Part shown: piece by piece, positions 51,943 to 61,533 of the stretch
Layout of the letters: every line of letters begins with the position of its first letter
Position numbering within the stretch: position 1 is the stretch's first letter
NCBI GenBank assembly: GCA_947631625.1
Contig: CANRMA010000014.1
Coordinates: 1 to 64,000, forward strand
From: an uncultured Lachnospiraceae bacterium
Lineage (GTDB): Bacteria > Bacillota > Clostridia > Lachnospirales > Lachnospiraceae
DNA length: 64,000 bases
Direction of reading: 5' to 3'
Position numbers and translations under genes: made by a program
The notes under the pieces: model-generated
What the model was told of the DNA's origin: nothing
The model's database searches: none
The model's input: the letters and a program-made list of their open reading frames with translations, nothing else

Positions 51943-54777
51943 ATGTACGAACAGGAAAAAAGACAGGTATCGCATCTTATTATTTTGATCAGCTACACCA
52001 TTTTTTCAACAGCCCTTTTGTTGGAGAGCATATTATTGGGCTGGGATATGAAAGTCGTTTTTGAAGTAGAGGCAGGTTTGCTTATATGTTGGGGACTGCA
52101 TATTGCAGGCAGGGTGCCGGAATCGGTGGAAAGGTGGCTTCATTTTGCATTGGGTATGGCGGGCTTCATCTTTTATGGCGGTCATTCGACCAGCCTGTAC
52201 GACTTGGCGCCTGTCATAATTTTGTTCATAATAGTATATTTTGCCGCGGAAGAGTATGATATGATCCGTCTCTGTGTCATAGTATATTTTGCGGTTCTTT
52301 TTTATGGTATTTTGTATGCTTTCAGAGATTCGTTTGAATTTACATCTCTTTCCGTTTCCAGACTGATGCTGCATGGAGTTCTTGTCTGTGTGGCCGCTTA
52401 TATGACGAAATTTATGTCCGACAGACGGATAGGAGAGATTAAGAATACCAAAGACCGGATAGCGGATATGGAGGAAGCTAACCGCCGCACCGAGGATTTT
52501 TTAACCAATGTGTCTCATGAACTGCGTACGCCTGTCAATGCAGTTACGGGACTTGCCGCCGTGATGCTCAAAAGCGAGACCGACAAAGGCAAGAGAGAAA
52601 ATCTGCTGTCCATGCAGAAGGCGGGATACAGGCTGTTCGGACAGATAGAAGATATTCTGGACTATACGGAGATAGACGCGGGCAGGATCATAGCAAGCGA
52701 AGATACATATATGGTTTCGTCTTTGGTAAACGATATCATAACCGAGCAGTATGCCATAGAGGAAAAGGCAGGGGTGGAGCTTATCTTTGATGTGGAAGCC
52801 AAGATACCCGCCGTATTGTCCGGAGACGGAAAGAAGATCAAAAAGATCATAAGGCATCTGGTAAACAACGCTATGAAATTCACTGAAGAAGGCGGCGTCT
52901 ATGTGCGTATCTATGCGCTTCCAAAGTCCTACGGGGTCAATCTGTGCATACAAGTGACGGATACAGGTATCGGCATGGATGCGGAGAGTCTGTCCAAGGT
53001 CACTGAGAGATTTTATCAGTCCAGCAGGGGGCGTGACCGCAAGGCGGGCGGTCTGGGTCTGGGACTGCCTATCGTATATGGCATGGTGGCCGCCATGGAA
53101 GGCTTTGTTCATGTGGATAGCCAGCCGAATAAGGGCACGACGGTTACAGTAAGCATTCCGCAGAAGATAGTGGATGAATCTCCCGGCATGTCGGTAAAAG
53201 ATCCGGCGGGGCTGTGTCTTGCCTGTTATCTTATGCCGGAAAAATACAAGGTTCCCGAAGTGCGCAGATTCTATGATGAGATGATAACACACATAGCCGT
53301 AGGCCTGGATGTTACGGCTCATAGAGTGTTTAACCAGGAGGAACTGGAACATCTGGTTTCCAAGTACCGTCTGACTCATCTGTTCCTTGCAAGAGAAGAA
53401 TATGAGAAAGATCCCGATTACTTTGAAAATCTGGACCGCGATATTGTAGTGACCGTAGTGGCGGATCAGAATTTTGCGCCGCGTGAAGGCAGCCGGGTAA
53501 AACTGCTGCCAAAGCCTTTTTACTGCTTCCCGATCGTCAGTGTGCTTAATTCGTCAGCGGCCGACGATAAGGGAAATGTTGCAAGCAGGCGTATGATATG
53601 TCCGGGAGTGCGGACTCTGGTAGTGGACGACGAACCCATGAACAGAATGGTTGCCGAAAGTATTTTTAAGGATTACAGAATGAATGTGGTAACCGTCTCA
53701 AGCGGCAGAGAAGCGATCGAGATATGTCGGAAAGAAGAGTTTGACCTGCTGTTTATCGATCATATGATGCCTGAGATGGACGGCGTTGAGACGCTGAAAC
53801 AGCTTCAAAGGCTTGAGGGAGGAAAAGAGGATATGTTTACCGCCGTTGCGTTTACTGCTAATGCGGTAAGCGGAGCCAGAGAGATGTTTTTGAGGGAAGG
53901 CTTTGATGATTTCCTTTCCAAACCCGTTGAAACAACTGAACTTGAACGTGTGCTTAAGAAAGTGCTTCCTAAGGCCGGCATACAGTATATCGATGAAAAC
54001 AACATTATTGCACCGCAGACGGCCGAAGTAAGCGAAACGGCGGACGATACGCAGCAGGACGGTATAATTTCCGACGCCAAGGCGCGGGAAGCGGACAAAG
54101 AGCCTGCAAACGGTAAGCTTGATGAAATGGCAGCGCTTAAAAATGAGGGCATAAACACTGCTTCCGGACTTAATTATTGCAGAAATGACAGGGATTTTTA
54201 TATACAGCTTCTGACGAAATTTGCGGAAGATGCGCCGCATAAGTCGGAAGAGATCGACAGACTTTATGGTGAAAAAGATTACGGAAATTACCGTATTCAG
54301 GTACATTCGCTCAAAAGTTCCGCCAAGATGGTCGGCGCAGACTCACTTTCACAGACTGCGAAGGAAATGGAAGATGCCGCCAAAGAAAGTGACGCCGCAT
54401 ATATCAAAAGTCATCATAAGGAGTTCTTGGAGGAATATCATGAGACTGTGCGGTTGATATCAGAGACGTTGGGTATCGGACAAAACGCTGCGGTAAATGA
54501 AGCGGAGAGCGGCAGTGAAGAGCGACAGGATCTTAAACAGACGGACGAAACGGAACTGACGGACTGCCTTAAGGAACTCAAAGCCTGTCTGGATACTTAT
54601 GAGGCGGACAGGGCGCAGAAAGTGTTGGATAAGCTCTATGGAATGATTTATAGAGAGAAGCCTGTCAAAGAACTTGTAAGAGACATAGAACGGGATGTGG
54701 CGGATTTTGAGTTTGAGGCGGCGGCCGATAAGACTTTGGCGTTTATCGAACGCGTGGAAGGCGGTGAAGCTCAATGA
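51943..54777 (+). CDS. Hybrid histidine kinase with REC and HPt domains
   Basis: The 944-residue protein has six or so N-terminal membrane helices (residues about 10-165), a HisKA domain with His192 in NVSHELRTPVNAV, a HATPase domain (HLVNNAMKFTEEGG, VTDTGIGMD, GGLGLGLPIVYG), and a degenerate receiver-like region around 420-525. A complete receiver follows (LVVDDEPMNRMVAES, Asp606 in LLFIDHMMPEMDG), then an HPt domain with His788 in VHSLKSSAKMVGADSL. The set allows a full internal phosphorelay. The extreme C-terminus holds a further helical bundle. It overlaps the next kinase gene by four bases (ATGA). Confidence 0.95.
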   Translation: MYEQEKRQVSHLIILISYTIFSTALLLESILLGWDMKVVFEVEAGLLICWGLHIAGRVPESVERWLHFALGMAGFIFYGGHSTSLYDLAPVIILFIIVYFAAEEYDMIRLCVIVYFAVLFYGILYAFRDSFEFTSLSVSRLMLHGVLVCVAAYMTKFMSDRRIGEIKNTKDRIADMEEANRRTEDFLTNVSHELRTPVNAVTGLAAVMLKSETDKGKRENLLSMQKAGYRLFGQIEDILDYTEIDAGRIIASEDTYMVSSLVNDIITEQYAIEEKAGVELIFDVEAKIPAVLSGDGKKIKKIIRHLVNNAMKFTEEGGVYVRIYALPKSYGVNLCIQVTDTGIGMDAESLSKVTERFYQSSRGRDRKAGGLGLGLPIVYGMVAAMEGFVHVDSQPNKGTTVTVSIPQKIVDESPGMSVKDPAGLCLACYLMPEKYKVPEVRRFYDEMITHIAVGLDVTAHRVFNQEELEHLVSKYRLTHLFLAREEYEKDPDYFENLDRDIVVTVVADQNFAPREGSRVKLLPKPFYCFPIVSVLNSSAADDKGNVASRRMICPGVRTLVVDDEPMNRMVAESIFKDYRMNVVTVSSGREAIEICRKEEFDLLFIDHMMPEMDGVETLKQLQRLEGGKEDMFTAVAFTANAVSGAREMFLREGFDDFLSKPVETTELERVLKKVLPKAGIQYIDENNIIAPQTAEVSETADDTQQDGIISDAKAREADKEPANGKLDEMAALKNEGINTASGLNYCRNDRDFYIQLLTKFAEDAPHKSEEIDRLYGEKDYGNYRIQVHSLKSSAKMVGADSLSQTAKEMEDAAKESDAAYIKSHHKEFLEEYHETVRLISETLGIGQNAAVNEAESGSEERQDLKQTDETELTDCLKELKACLDTYEADRAQKVLDKLYGMIYREKPVKELVRDIERDVADFEFEAAADKTLAFIERVEGGEAQ

Positions 54778-57443
54778 GTATCAGAAGATGGATCCGAAAA
54801 ATGCTTGGCGATCAGAATCATTCCCTTCAGGAAAGACTGTTCCGTCTTATCACGACGATAGGGCTTGTCGGACTTGTCTTTGGCCTGATAGTCGGTATAC
54901 TCAATCATGAAAGCATTATGAATCAGATAGCGATTTTTGTAGTTATCATACTGCTTGCCGCGATCGTTTATTGTACTCTGCGCACAGGTAAGATAGAAGC
55001 AGGCGCCATAGTTTTGTCTACGCTTGTCATGTTTGTAGTGCTGCCTGTCAATTTCCTGACGGCAGGCGGAATATACGGCGGCGCTCCTATCTGGTTTATT
55101 CTGGGTTTTGTTCTCGCCACGATCGTTGTGGAGGGACGGTGTAAATATATACTGCTCATCGGAGGCTATGCCATATTTCTGGCGTGTTATTACGTTGCAT
55201 ATTTTTATCCTGCCAAGGTGGTTCAGCATACGCTAGATATGGCCTATATCGATTCCATAGCCACGCTGACTATAGTGTCGTTCGTGATATGCGTCATGCT
55301 GTGGTTTCAGAACGCGGTGTACCGCGGAGAAAACAATATGGCCAAACAACAGCAGAAGGAGATAGAGGAACTGAATCATGCCCAGAACCGTTTTTTTGCC
55401 AGTATGAGTCATGAGATACGAACGCCGATCAATACGATTATCGGTTTAAATGAGATGATACTGCGCGAAGAAGTGTCGGACGAGGTGGCGATGGATGCGC
55501 AGAACATACAGAATGCCAGCAGAATGCTTTTATCGCTCATAAACGATATTCTGGATATGTCCAAGATCGAGTCGGGCAAGATGGATATTGTTCCGGTATC
55601 TTATGATGTGGGCGCCATGTTGTCCGATATAGTCAATATGATCTGGGTGCGGGCTAAGGAAAAAGGGATAGCGTTCCATATCAATGTGGAGGAAAGCATT
55701 CCCGCGCAGCTTTACGGCGATGAGGTACGAATAAAACAGATATTGATCAATCTGTTGAACAATGCCGTCAAGTATACGCCGGAAGGCTCCATTACTCTTT
55801 CGATACAATGTCAGAAAAAGGAAGCGGGCGTTGTGTATATTACTTATTCCGTATCTGATACCGGCATGGGTATTAAGAAAGAGAGCATTCCTTATCTGTT
55901 CAGCACTTTTAAACGTGTCGATGAAGAGAAAAACCGATATATCGAGGGTACAGGACTGGGGCTTTCCATAGTGAAGCAGCTTGTAACGCTTATGGGCGGC
56001 AGCATTGAGGTCAACAGCGTATATACCAAAGGCTCGACTTTTATGGTGACGCTGCCGCAGAAAGTAGTCAGTGAAGAGCAGGTTGGAGAACTTGATTTTG
56101 AAACAAAACATACACTGAGGGTAAGGGAGCATTACAGATCATTGTTTGAGGCTCCCAGAGCTCATGTGCTTATCGTGGACGATAATGACGCCAACCTGAT
56201 GGTCGCGGAGAAACTGCTTCAGGATACGAAAGTTCATGTGGATACGGCGTCCGGCGGACAGGAGTGTCTGAAACTGACGCTGCAGACAAGATATGATGTG
56301 ATTTTTATGGATCATCTTATGCCTGTTATGGACGGTATTGAATGTCTGCACCAGCTTAGAAGTCAGACCGGCGGTCTAAACAGTGAGACGCCTGTGGTAG
56401 TTTTTACTGCGAACGCCGGCGGCGAAAATCAGGCTATGTACAAACGGGAAGGTTTTGACGGTTATCTGTTAAAACCGATAAGCGGAAATCAGCTTGAGAC
56501 GGAATTGCTGCGCCATTTGCCGCAGGAACTCGTAAAAATGACAAACGTGTCAGGAAATAACGATGCGATAGTCGGTCTGGTTCTCGGACATGAGAAAAAA
56601 CAGCTTCTTATGATCACTACAGACAGCGTGAGCGACCTGCCCGCGCAGTTTGTAGAGAAGTATCAGATCGCGGTAAAGCCTTATCAGGTACTGACTGAGG
56701 GCGGTGAGTTCCTGGACGGTGAGGAGATCGAGACGGACGGCGTACTGGAATATCTGGTTCAGAGTGATAAACGCGTACATTCGGAAGCGCCGGAAGTGAA
56801 GGACTACGAGGCCTTTTTTGCTGAGCAGCTCACTAAGGCTCAACATATAATCCATATCACCATGGCGAAGAACGCCAGCAAAGGATACCAAAATGCGCTG
56901 GAAGCGTCGGGGTCTTTTGATAATGTTACGGTAGTGGATTCAGGACATTTATCAAGCGGTATGGGGCTGATCGTGTTTTACGCAGCGCAGGCCGCCGCGG
57001 CCGGAATGTCGGCGGATGATGTCCTGCTTGAGATCGAGAGTATGAAGAAACGGACCAGAACCAGTTTCGTTGTCGAAAATACCGAATACTTGGCAAGATC
57101 GGGCAGAATACCGTCCAAAATTCATACAATATGTAAAACCTGCATGCTTCATCCGGTTATTGTTCTGAGAAAAAGCAGCATGACAGTGGGGGCGATCCAT
57201 ATGGGTATGCGCAAGACTGTCCGGAAAAAATATATACGGTTGGCTTTAAGATCGTCTGCAAAGATAGACCGAAGACTTCTGTTCATAACCTATGCGGGCC
57301 TGCGTCCTGCGGAACTGGACGAGATTGCGGCTCAGGTACGGGAAGTGGTATCGTTTGACAACGTGATATATCAGAAAGCGTCTCCGGCGATATCTACAAA
57401 CTGCGGACCGGGCGCTTTCGGGCTGCTTTTTTTGGAAAAGTGA
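54774..57443 (+). CDS. Hybrid histidine kinase fused to a C-terminal DegV domain
   Basis: The 889-residue protein has about six membrane helices (residues 20-180), HisKA with His213 in SMSHEIRTPINT, HATPase (LLNNAVKYTPEGS, VSDTGMGI, GTGLGLSIVKQL), a receiver (VDDNDANLMVAEK, Asp513 in VIFMDHLMPVMDG), then from about 613 a complete DegV domain of 277 residues. The DegV part carries ITTDSVSDLPAQF, VHSEAP, ITMAKNASKGYQNA, VVDSGHLSSGMGL and EYLARSGRIPS. Stand-alone DegV/FakB proteins bind fatty acids and pass them to FakA kinase. A fatty acid could thus be sensed or carried by this kinase; that is inference. The fusion is in frame without any stop. Confidence 0.93.
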   Translation: MSIRRWIRKMLGDQNHSLQERLFRLITTIGLVGLVFGLIVGILNHESIMNQIAIFVVIILLAAIVYCTLRTGKIEAGAIVLSTLVMFVVLPVNFLTAGGIYGGAPIWFILGFVLATIVVEGRCKYILLIGGYAIFLACYYVAYFYPAKVVQHTLDMAYIDSIATLTIVSFVICVMLWFQNAVYRGENNMAKQQQKEIEELNHAQNRFFASMSHEIRTPINTIIGLNEMILREEVSDEVAMDAQNIQNASRMLLSLINDILDMSKIESGKMDIVPVSYDVGAMLSDIVNMIWVRAKEKGIAFHINVEESIPAQLYGDEVRIKQILINLLNNAVKYTPEGSITLSIQCQKKEAGVVYITYSVSDTGMGIKKESIPYLFSTFKRVDEEKNRYIEGTGLGLSIVKQLVTLMGGSIEVNSVYTKGSTFMVTLPQKVVSEEQVGELDFETKHTLRVREHYRSLFEAPRAHVLIVDDNDANLMVAEKLLQDTKVHVDTASGGQECLKLTLQTRYDVIFMDHLMPVMDGIECLHQLRSQTGGLNSETPVVVFTANAGGENQAMYKREGFDGYLLKPISGNQLETELLRHLPQELVKMTNVSGNNDAIVGLVLGHEKKQLLMITTDSVSDLPAQFVEKYQIAVKPYQVLTEGGEFLDGEEIETDGVLEYLVQSDKRVHSEAPEVKDYEAFFAEQLTKAQHIIHITMAKNASKGYQNALEASGSFDNVTVVDSGHLSSGMGLIVFYAAQAAAAGMSADDVLLEIESMKKRTRTSFVVENTEYLARSGRIPSKIHTICKTCMLHPVIVLRKSSMTVGAIHMGMRKTVRKKYIRLALRSSAKIDRRLLFITYAGLRPAELDEIAAQVREVVSFDNVIYQKASPAISTNCGPGAFGLLFLEK

Positions 57444-57473
57444 ATATAGTTTATATAAATGGAGGAGTGTATT

Positions 57474-58283
57474 GTGAAAAATAAGATCAAAAAGCTGACT
57501 GTCATTGCAGCCGCGGCGGGCCTGTTATTGTCCGGCTGCGGCGGGGCGCAGGAGAAGACAGCTTCAGCGCTTGAAGAAGGACAGTCCGATCTTTCATATG
57601 TGAAGGAGAAAGGAACATTCGTCATAGGCATTACGGATTTTGCTCCGATGGACTATATGGAAGATGATAAATGGACAGGTTTTGATGCAGAGCTTGCAGA
57701 GGCTTTTGCGCAGAGCATAGGCGTGACGCCGGAGTTTGAAGAGATCGACTGGGATAAGAAGGCTGAACTTTTACGTGACGGCGAGATCGACTGTATATGG
57801 AACGGAATGACTTTGACAGAAGAACTGCAGGAAACGATCGATTGTTCCAAGCCGTATCTGTCCAACGCTCAGGTCGTTGTTGTCAGGAAAGAAGATCTGG
57901 AGCAGTTTCAGACGGTTGAAGACTGTCAGCATATGCTGTTTGCCGCGGAATCGGGATCTACGGGAGAAGAACTGTTAAAGGACTTAAATTACAGGTATGC
58001 TGCATATGATACGCAGAAAGAGGCGCTGCAGAGCGTGACCGATAAGAAAGCCGATGCCGCGGTGTGCGATATCATCATGGCAGGTTATTATACAAAGGAC
58101 GGTAATGAATTTGACGGACTGGGTTTTCAGATACAGTTGAACGACGAAAAAATATGCGTTGGCTTGAGAAAAGACTCTGATCTGACAGAACTGCTGAATG
58201 ATTTTTTGGAAGAGAGCGTATCGGATAAAACCATGAGCGATATAGCGGCGCAGTACGGAATAGAGGACGCCGTGCTAAAATAA
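57474..58283 (+). CDS. Family-3 solute-binding lipoprotein (amino-acid type)
   Basis: GTG 57474 is chosen because GGAGGAG lies six bases upstream; the ATG at 57459 precedes that site. The 269-residue precursor has a lipoprotein signal (KLTVIAAAAGLLL, lipobox LSGC) and a periplasmic-binding fold of the SBP_bac_3 type (GTFVIGITDFAPMDYME, WTGFDAELAEAFA, DGEIDCIWNGMTLTEE, KADAAVCDIIMAGYY). Such proteins bind polar amino acids or related ligands outside the cell. No permease or ATPase gene is adjacent, so it may act as a sensor partner of the kinases or chemoreceptor in this operon. Confidence 0.92.
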   Translation: MKNKIKKLTVIAAAAGLLLSGCGGAQEKTASALEEGQSDLSYVKEKGTFVIGITDFAPMDYMEDDKWTGFDAELAEAFAQSIGVTPEFEEIDWDKKAELLRDGEIDCIWNGMTLTEELQETIDCSKPYLSNAQVVVVRKEDLEQFQTVEDCQHMLFAAESGSTGEELLKDLNYRYAAYDTQKEALQSVTDKKADAAVCDIIMAGYYTKDGNEFDGLGFQIQLNDEKICVGLRKDSDLTELLNDFLEESVSDKTMSDIAAQYGIEDAVLK

Positions 58284-58296
58284 TTTGATATTCGGG

Positions 58297-58341
58297 AAAC
58301 CAACAGCTTTTTGGCAGGGAGGCTGTTGGTTTTTCTTTTTT
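58297..58341 (+). terminator. Terminator of the signalling operon
   Basis: AAACCAACAGC pairs with GCTGTTGGTTT and is followed by a T-rich tract (TTTTCTTTTTT). Confidence 0.9.
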
Positions 58342-58365
58342 ATAGGTAAAGTATGACTGTGGATA

Positions 58366-58395
58366 TTGACAATTTTTTAACATAAGGAATATAAT
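58366..58395 (+). promoter_or_regulatory. rex promoter overlapping a Rex-like box
   Basis: TTGACA (58366-58371) and TATAAT (58390-58395) are 18 bases apart. TTGACAA-TTTT-TTAACAT (58366-58383) resembles the Rex operator TTGTTAANNNNTTAACAA with three mismatches, so autorepression by Rex is plausible. A weaker site lies near 58409. Confidence 0.6.
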
Positions 58396-58505
58396 AAAAC
58401 AGATAAAATGTTAAATTTTAATATTTATAGAGGTTTATCATATAAAATTATTGTCTGATGTTATTTTATCAGGAACGATAATATTTAAACAGGGGGCAGT
58501 GTAAA

Positions 58506-59138
58506 TTGGTTGAAAAAGATATATCTCAGGCTGTGATAGGCCGCCTTCCGAGATATTTCAGATATCTTGGGATGCTTAAGGACGAGGGGGTAGAGAGAGT
58601 ATCTTCCCGCGATCTGAGCGATATGATGCGCCTTACGGCTTCACAGATTCGTCAGGATCTGAATCATTTCGGCGGTTTCGGACATCAGGGATACGGGTAT
58701 AATGTAGAAAATCTGTATGAAGAAATAGGTAAGATCCTGGGGATCGACAAGGAGCATAATCTTATTATCATAGGCGCCGGTAATTTGGGACAGGCTTTGG
58801 TTAATTATATGAATTTTGAGCGCAGAGGCTTTATTTTCAAAGGTATTTTTGATAATGATCCGAAGATTTACGGCATGAAAGTCAGAAACATAGAGGTTAA
58901 GCCGATGGAGGCTGTTAAGGATTTTATAAAAAACAACAATATTGACATTGCAGTCCTTACGGTTCCTAAAGACAGCGCGGTGGAACTTGCGGAAGAACTT
59001 GTATCTTATGGCATTAAAGCGATATGGAATTTTGCGCATGTTGATCTGAACGTACCTTCAGGGATAAAGGTTGAGAATGTACATCTGTTGGACAGTCTTA
59101 TGAAATTATCATATAATTTGGCTCTGCATGAGGAGTAG
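58506..59138 (+). CDS. rex: Redox-sensing transcriptional repressor Rex
   Basis: The 210-residue protein starts at a TTG with GGGGG about ten bases upstream. An N-terminal winged helix (VIGRLPRYFRYLGMLKDEG, SSRDLSDMM, SQIRQDLNHFGGFG) precedes a Rossmann domain (IIIGAGNLGQALVNY, GIFDNDPKIYG, AVLTVPKDSA) and the domain-swap helix at the C-terminus. Rex senses the NADH/NAD+ ratio and represses fermentation genes. Length is normal. Confidence 0.97.
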   Translation: MVEKDISQAVIGRLPRYFRYLGMLKDEGVERVSSRDLSDMMRLTASQIRQDLNHFGGFGHQGYGYNVENLYEEIGKILGIDKEHNLIIIGAGNLGQALVNYMNFERRGFIFKGIFDNDPKIYGMKVRNIEVKPMEAVKDFIKNNNIDIAVLTVPKDSAVELAEELVSYGIKAIWNFAHVDLNVPSGIKVENVHLLDSLMKLSYNLALHEE

Positions 59139-59179
59139 CTGCAATCTGACAGAGATATAAATTGGGGGAAACGGTATAA

Positions 59180-59875
59180 ATGTCAGTAAAGGATGAAGTA
59201 TTTAAAAATGCATTGGCGGGAAAGAAGATACCCATTCTGACCCTCGATAATAAATGGCATAAAATATTTGATGAAATCGGTGCCACTGCAAGGATAAAGT
59301 CACTTGAGGGTAAGCTTAACGAGCTTGTAAAACGTCAGGGAAAAGCAGGCAGCGAAAGCAAAGATGTTAAGAAGATCAAAAGAAAGCTTATGGATGAAGT
59401 TGTGCTGATAGCTGACGGACTGGTCCAGAATCCTGATAACAAAAAGCTTCAAAAAGACAGGGAGGAGCATAAACGTCTGATCGAAGAGTGCAACACAAAA
59501 CTCACACAGTATGAAGATGACCTTATATTTCTGCCAAGGGAGATTGACAGCGTCAACAGACAGCTTATGATCGAAACGATGGAGTTGTGTTATAAAAAGA
59601 TACAGGAAAACGAAAGGGAACTTTCATATATAAATGATTGGATCAAAAATATCCGCAGGGAATTAAAGAAAAATATGGTTCGTAAACAGGAAAAAGAAGA
59701 GGCGAACTACAAACTGTATTCTTATATGCATGATATATTTGGCGCAGAGGTTTTAGAGGTCTTTGATATGAAATATGATCCGGAAAAGATGAAGAAAGAG
59801 AAAGATGCGGATGATAAAAAAGCCGGAGAAGGCAGAAAAAAGAAAAAAGCAGGAAATGTTGCGCCTGAATCATAA
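59180..59875 (+). CDS. Coiled-coil protein of unknown function
   Basis: I do not recognise this 231-residue protein. It has a short globular N-terminus (FKNALAGKKIPILTLDNKWH), long heptad-rich helices (residues about 40-170; SLEGKLNELVKRQGKAG, REEHKRLIEECNTKLTQYE) and a Lys-rich C-terminus with KKKKAG. There is no signal peptide. It lies between rex and the NAD(P)HX repair gene and is probably in one transcription unit with nnr and alr. I believe it is conserved at this position in related Lachnospiraceae, but that is memory only. Confidence 0.78.
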   Translation: MSVKDEVFKNALAGKKIPILTLDNKWHKIFDEIGATARIKSLEGKLNELVKRQGKAGSESKDVKKIKRKLMDEVVLIADGLVQNPDNKKLQKDREEHKRLIEECNTKLTQYEDDLIFLPREIDSVNRQLMIETMELCYKKIQENERELSYINDWIKNIRRELKKNMVRKQEKEEANYKLYSYMHDIFGAEVLEVFDMKYDPEKMKKEKDADDKKAGEGRKKKKAGNVAPES

Positions 59876-59919
59876 GATTTTGGCGCATTTTTGTACCTGA
59901 AAGGAAAATTTGTAAAAAA

Positions 59920-61533
59920 ATGGAATATCTTGTAACACAATCTGAAATGAAGAAATATGATAATAGTACAATAGAGGAGTTAAAAATACCTTCTGTTGTA
60001 TTAATGGAACGGGCAGCGCTTGTTACAGCGGCACAGCTTAGAAAAGAAAAGGGAAACGCAAAGTTAAGGGTATTGGTAGTCTCGGGCTGTGGAAACAATG
60101 GGGGAGACGGTTTTGCGATCGGCAGGCTGTTGATGCTTGAAGGCTGTGAGGTAGATTTTGTATTGCTTGGGAGCAGGGATAAGTGCAGCAGTGAGACGGC
60201 GCTGCAGCTTGAAATTCTTGAAAAATACGGATACGAGCCTTATGACAGAATACCCGGAAATGAATATGATATAGTAATCGACGCCATATTTGGCATCGGT
60301 TTGTCCCGAAATGCAGAAGGCATTTATAAAGAGGCGATAGATCAGATAAATAGGACCGGCGCATATATATGCGCGGTAGACATACCGTCAGGCATTGATG
60401 CGGGTACAGGCAAAGTGTTAGGCAATGCCGTGTCTGCCGATCTCACTGTCAGCTATGGCTTTTATAAATTGGGAGAGCTCTTGTATCCCGGTTACGAATA
60501 CTGTGGTAAAATCGTATGCGGGAAAATGGGGATTGATGAGCACAGTTTTCTTGGTGATATTCCGAAGTGGTATACTTATGCTTCATTGGAAGATGTGAAG
60601 CTTCCCGTAAGAAAACCAAACGGCAATAAAGGTACTTTCGGCAAGGCGCTTGTTATTGCGGGCAGTGATAATATATGCGGAGCTGCGCTTATGACGGCAA
60701 GGAGCGCTTTTTATACCGGCGTCGGCATGGTCAGAATAGTAACTTCCGTAAAAAACCGTGATACCATACAGCAATCGCTTCCGGAGGCTATGCTGACTGT
60801 GTATGATACTGATTTATGGCAGGACGGAAGTCCGAATGCGGCTTTTGAAAAAAGTTTTATCGAGGCGCTAGGCTGGGCTGACATTATATTGATAGGACCG
60901 GGTATTGGAGTTGATGCGCAGGCTGAGTGGATGCTTGATCAATGTATATACAATAGCGGGCTTCCGCTTATAATTGACGCTGACGGACTGAATATTCTTG
61001 CACAAAAGATCAGATCAAATGATTTTGCTTTTTTTAACGGCAAAAAGGATATAAGCGGCAATATGGGTATAAATGACACTGACAATATAAAACGTAAGGT
61101 CATATTAACGCCGCACATGGCTGAATTTGCAAGATTATACGGCTGTGACACTAAGGAAGCAGCCGATAATATAACAACATACCCCAAGCTGCTTGCCGAC
61201 AGATTAAAATGTACTGTAGTATGCAAAGATGCAAGGACCGTTGTGGCTTCTTATGATAATGCTCAGTGTTATCTGAATGTTTCAGGTAATTCGGGAATGG
61301 CGACGGCCGGTTCGGGCGATGTGCTTGCGGGTATTATAACAGGGCTTGCGGCTCAGGGAATGGCCGCGCATGAAGCCGCGGCGGCGGGGGTATATCTGCA
61401 TGGCCGGGCTGGAGATATGGCAGCCAAAGAATGCGGCGTACGCAGTATGATGGCAGGAGATATAACAGATCAGATTAAAAAACTTCTTAATTTTGAATTT
61501 CATACTGAGGAATGCTCAAACAGGAGGTTTTAG
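59920..61533 (+). CDS. nnr: Bifunctional NAD(P)HX epimerase / ADP-dependent dehydratase
   Basis: The 537-residue protein fuses two repair enzymes. The N-terminal NnrE part (residues 1-215; VLMERAAL, VVSGCGNNGGDGFAIGRLL, DAIFGIGLSRN, DIPSGIDAGTG) epimerises hydrated NAD(P)H. The C-terminal NnrD part (about 230-520; KGTFGKALVIAGSDNICGAA, LIDADGLNIL-type block, LTPHMAEFARL, GNSGMATAGSGDVLAGIITG) dehydrates the S form using ADP. Length is usual for the fused form. The stop is directly followed by the alr ATG. Confidence 0.96.
   Translation: MEYLVTQSEMKKYDNSTIEELKIPSVVLMERAALVTAAQLRKEKGNAKLRVLVVSGCGNNGGDGFAIGRLLMLEGCEVDFVLLGSRDKCSSETALQLEILEKYGYEPYDRIPGNEYDIVIDAIFGIGLSRNAEGIYKEAIDQINRTGAYICAVDIPSGIDAGTGKVLGNAVSADLTVSYGFYKLGELLYPGYEYCGKIVCGKMGIDEHSFLGDIPKWYTYASLEDVKLPVRKPNGNKGTFGKALVIAGSDNICGAALMTARSAFYTGVGMVRIVTSVKNRDTIQQSLPEAMLTVYDTDLWQDGSPNAAFEKSFIEALGWADIILIGPGIGVDAQAEWMLDQCIYNSGLPLIIDADGLNILAQKIRSNDFAFFNGKKDISGNMGINDTDNIKRKVILTPHMAEFARLYGCDTKEAADNITTYPKLLADRLKCTVVCKDARTVVASYDNAQCYLNVSGNSGMATAGSGDVLAGIITGLAAQGMAAHEAAAAGVYLHGRAGDMAAKECGVRSMMAGDITDQIKKLLNFEFHTEECSNRRF

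Noticed and set aside
53160..53560. Frameshift or fusion error in the first hybrid kinase
   Set aside because: The region between HATPase and receiver is an in-frame degenerate receiver-like domain and codon use does not change.
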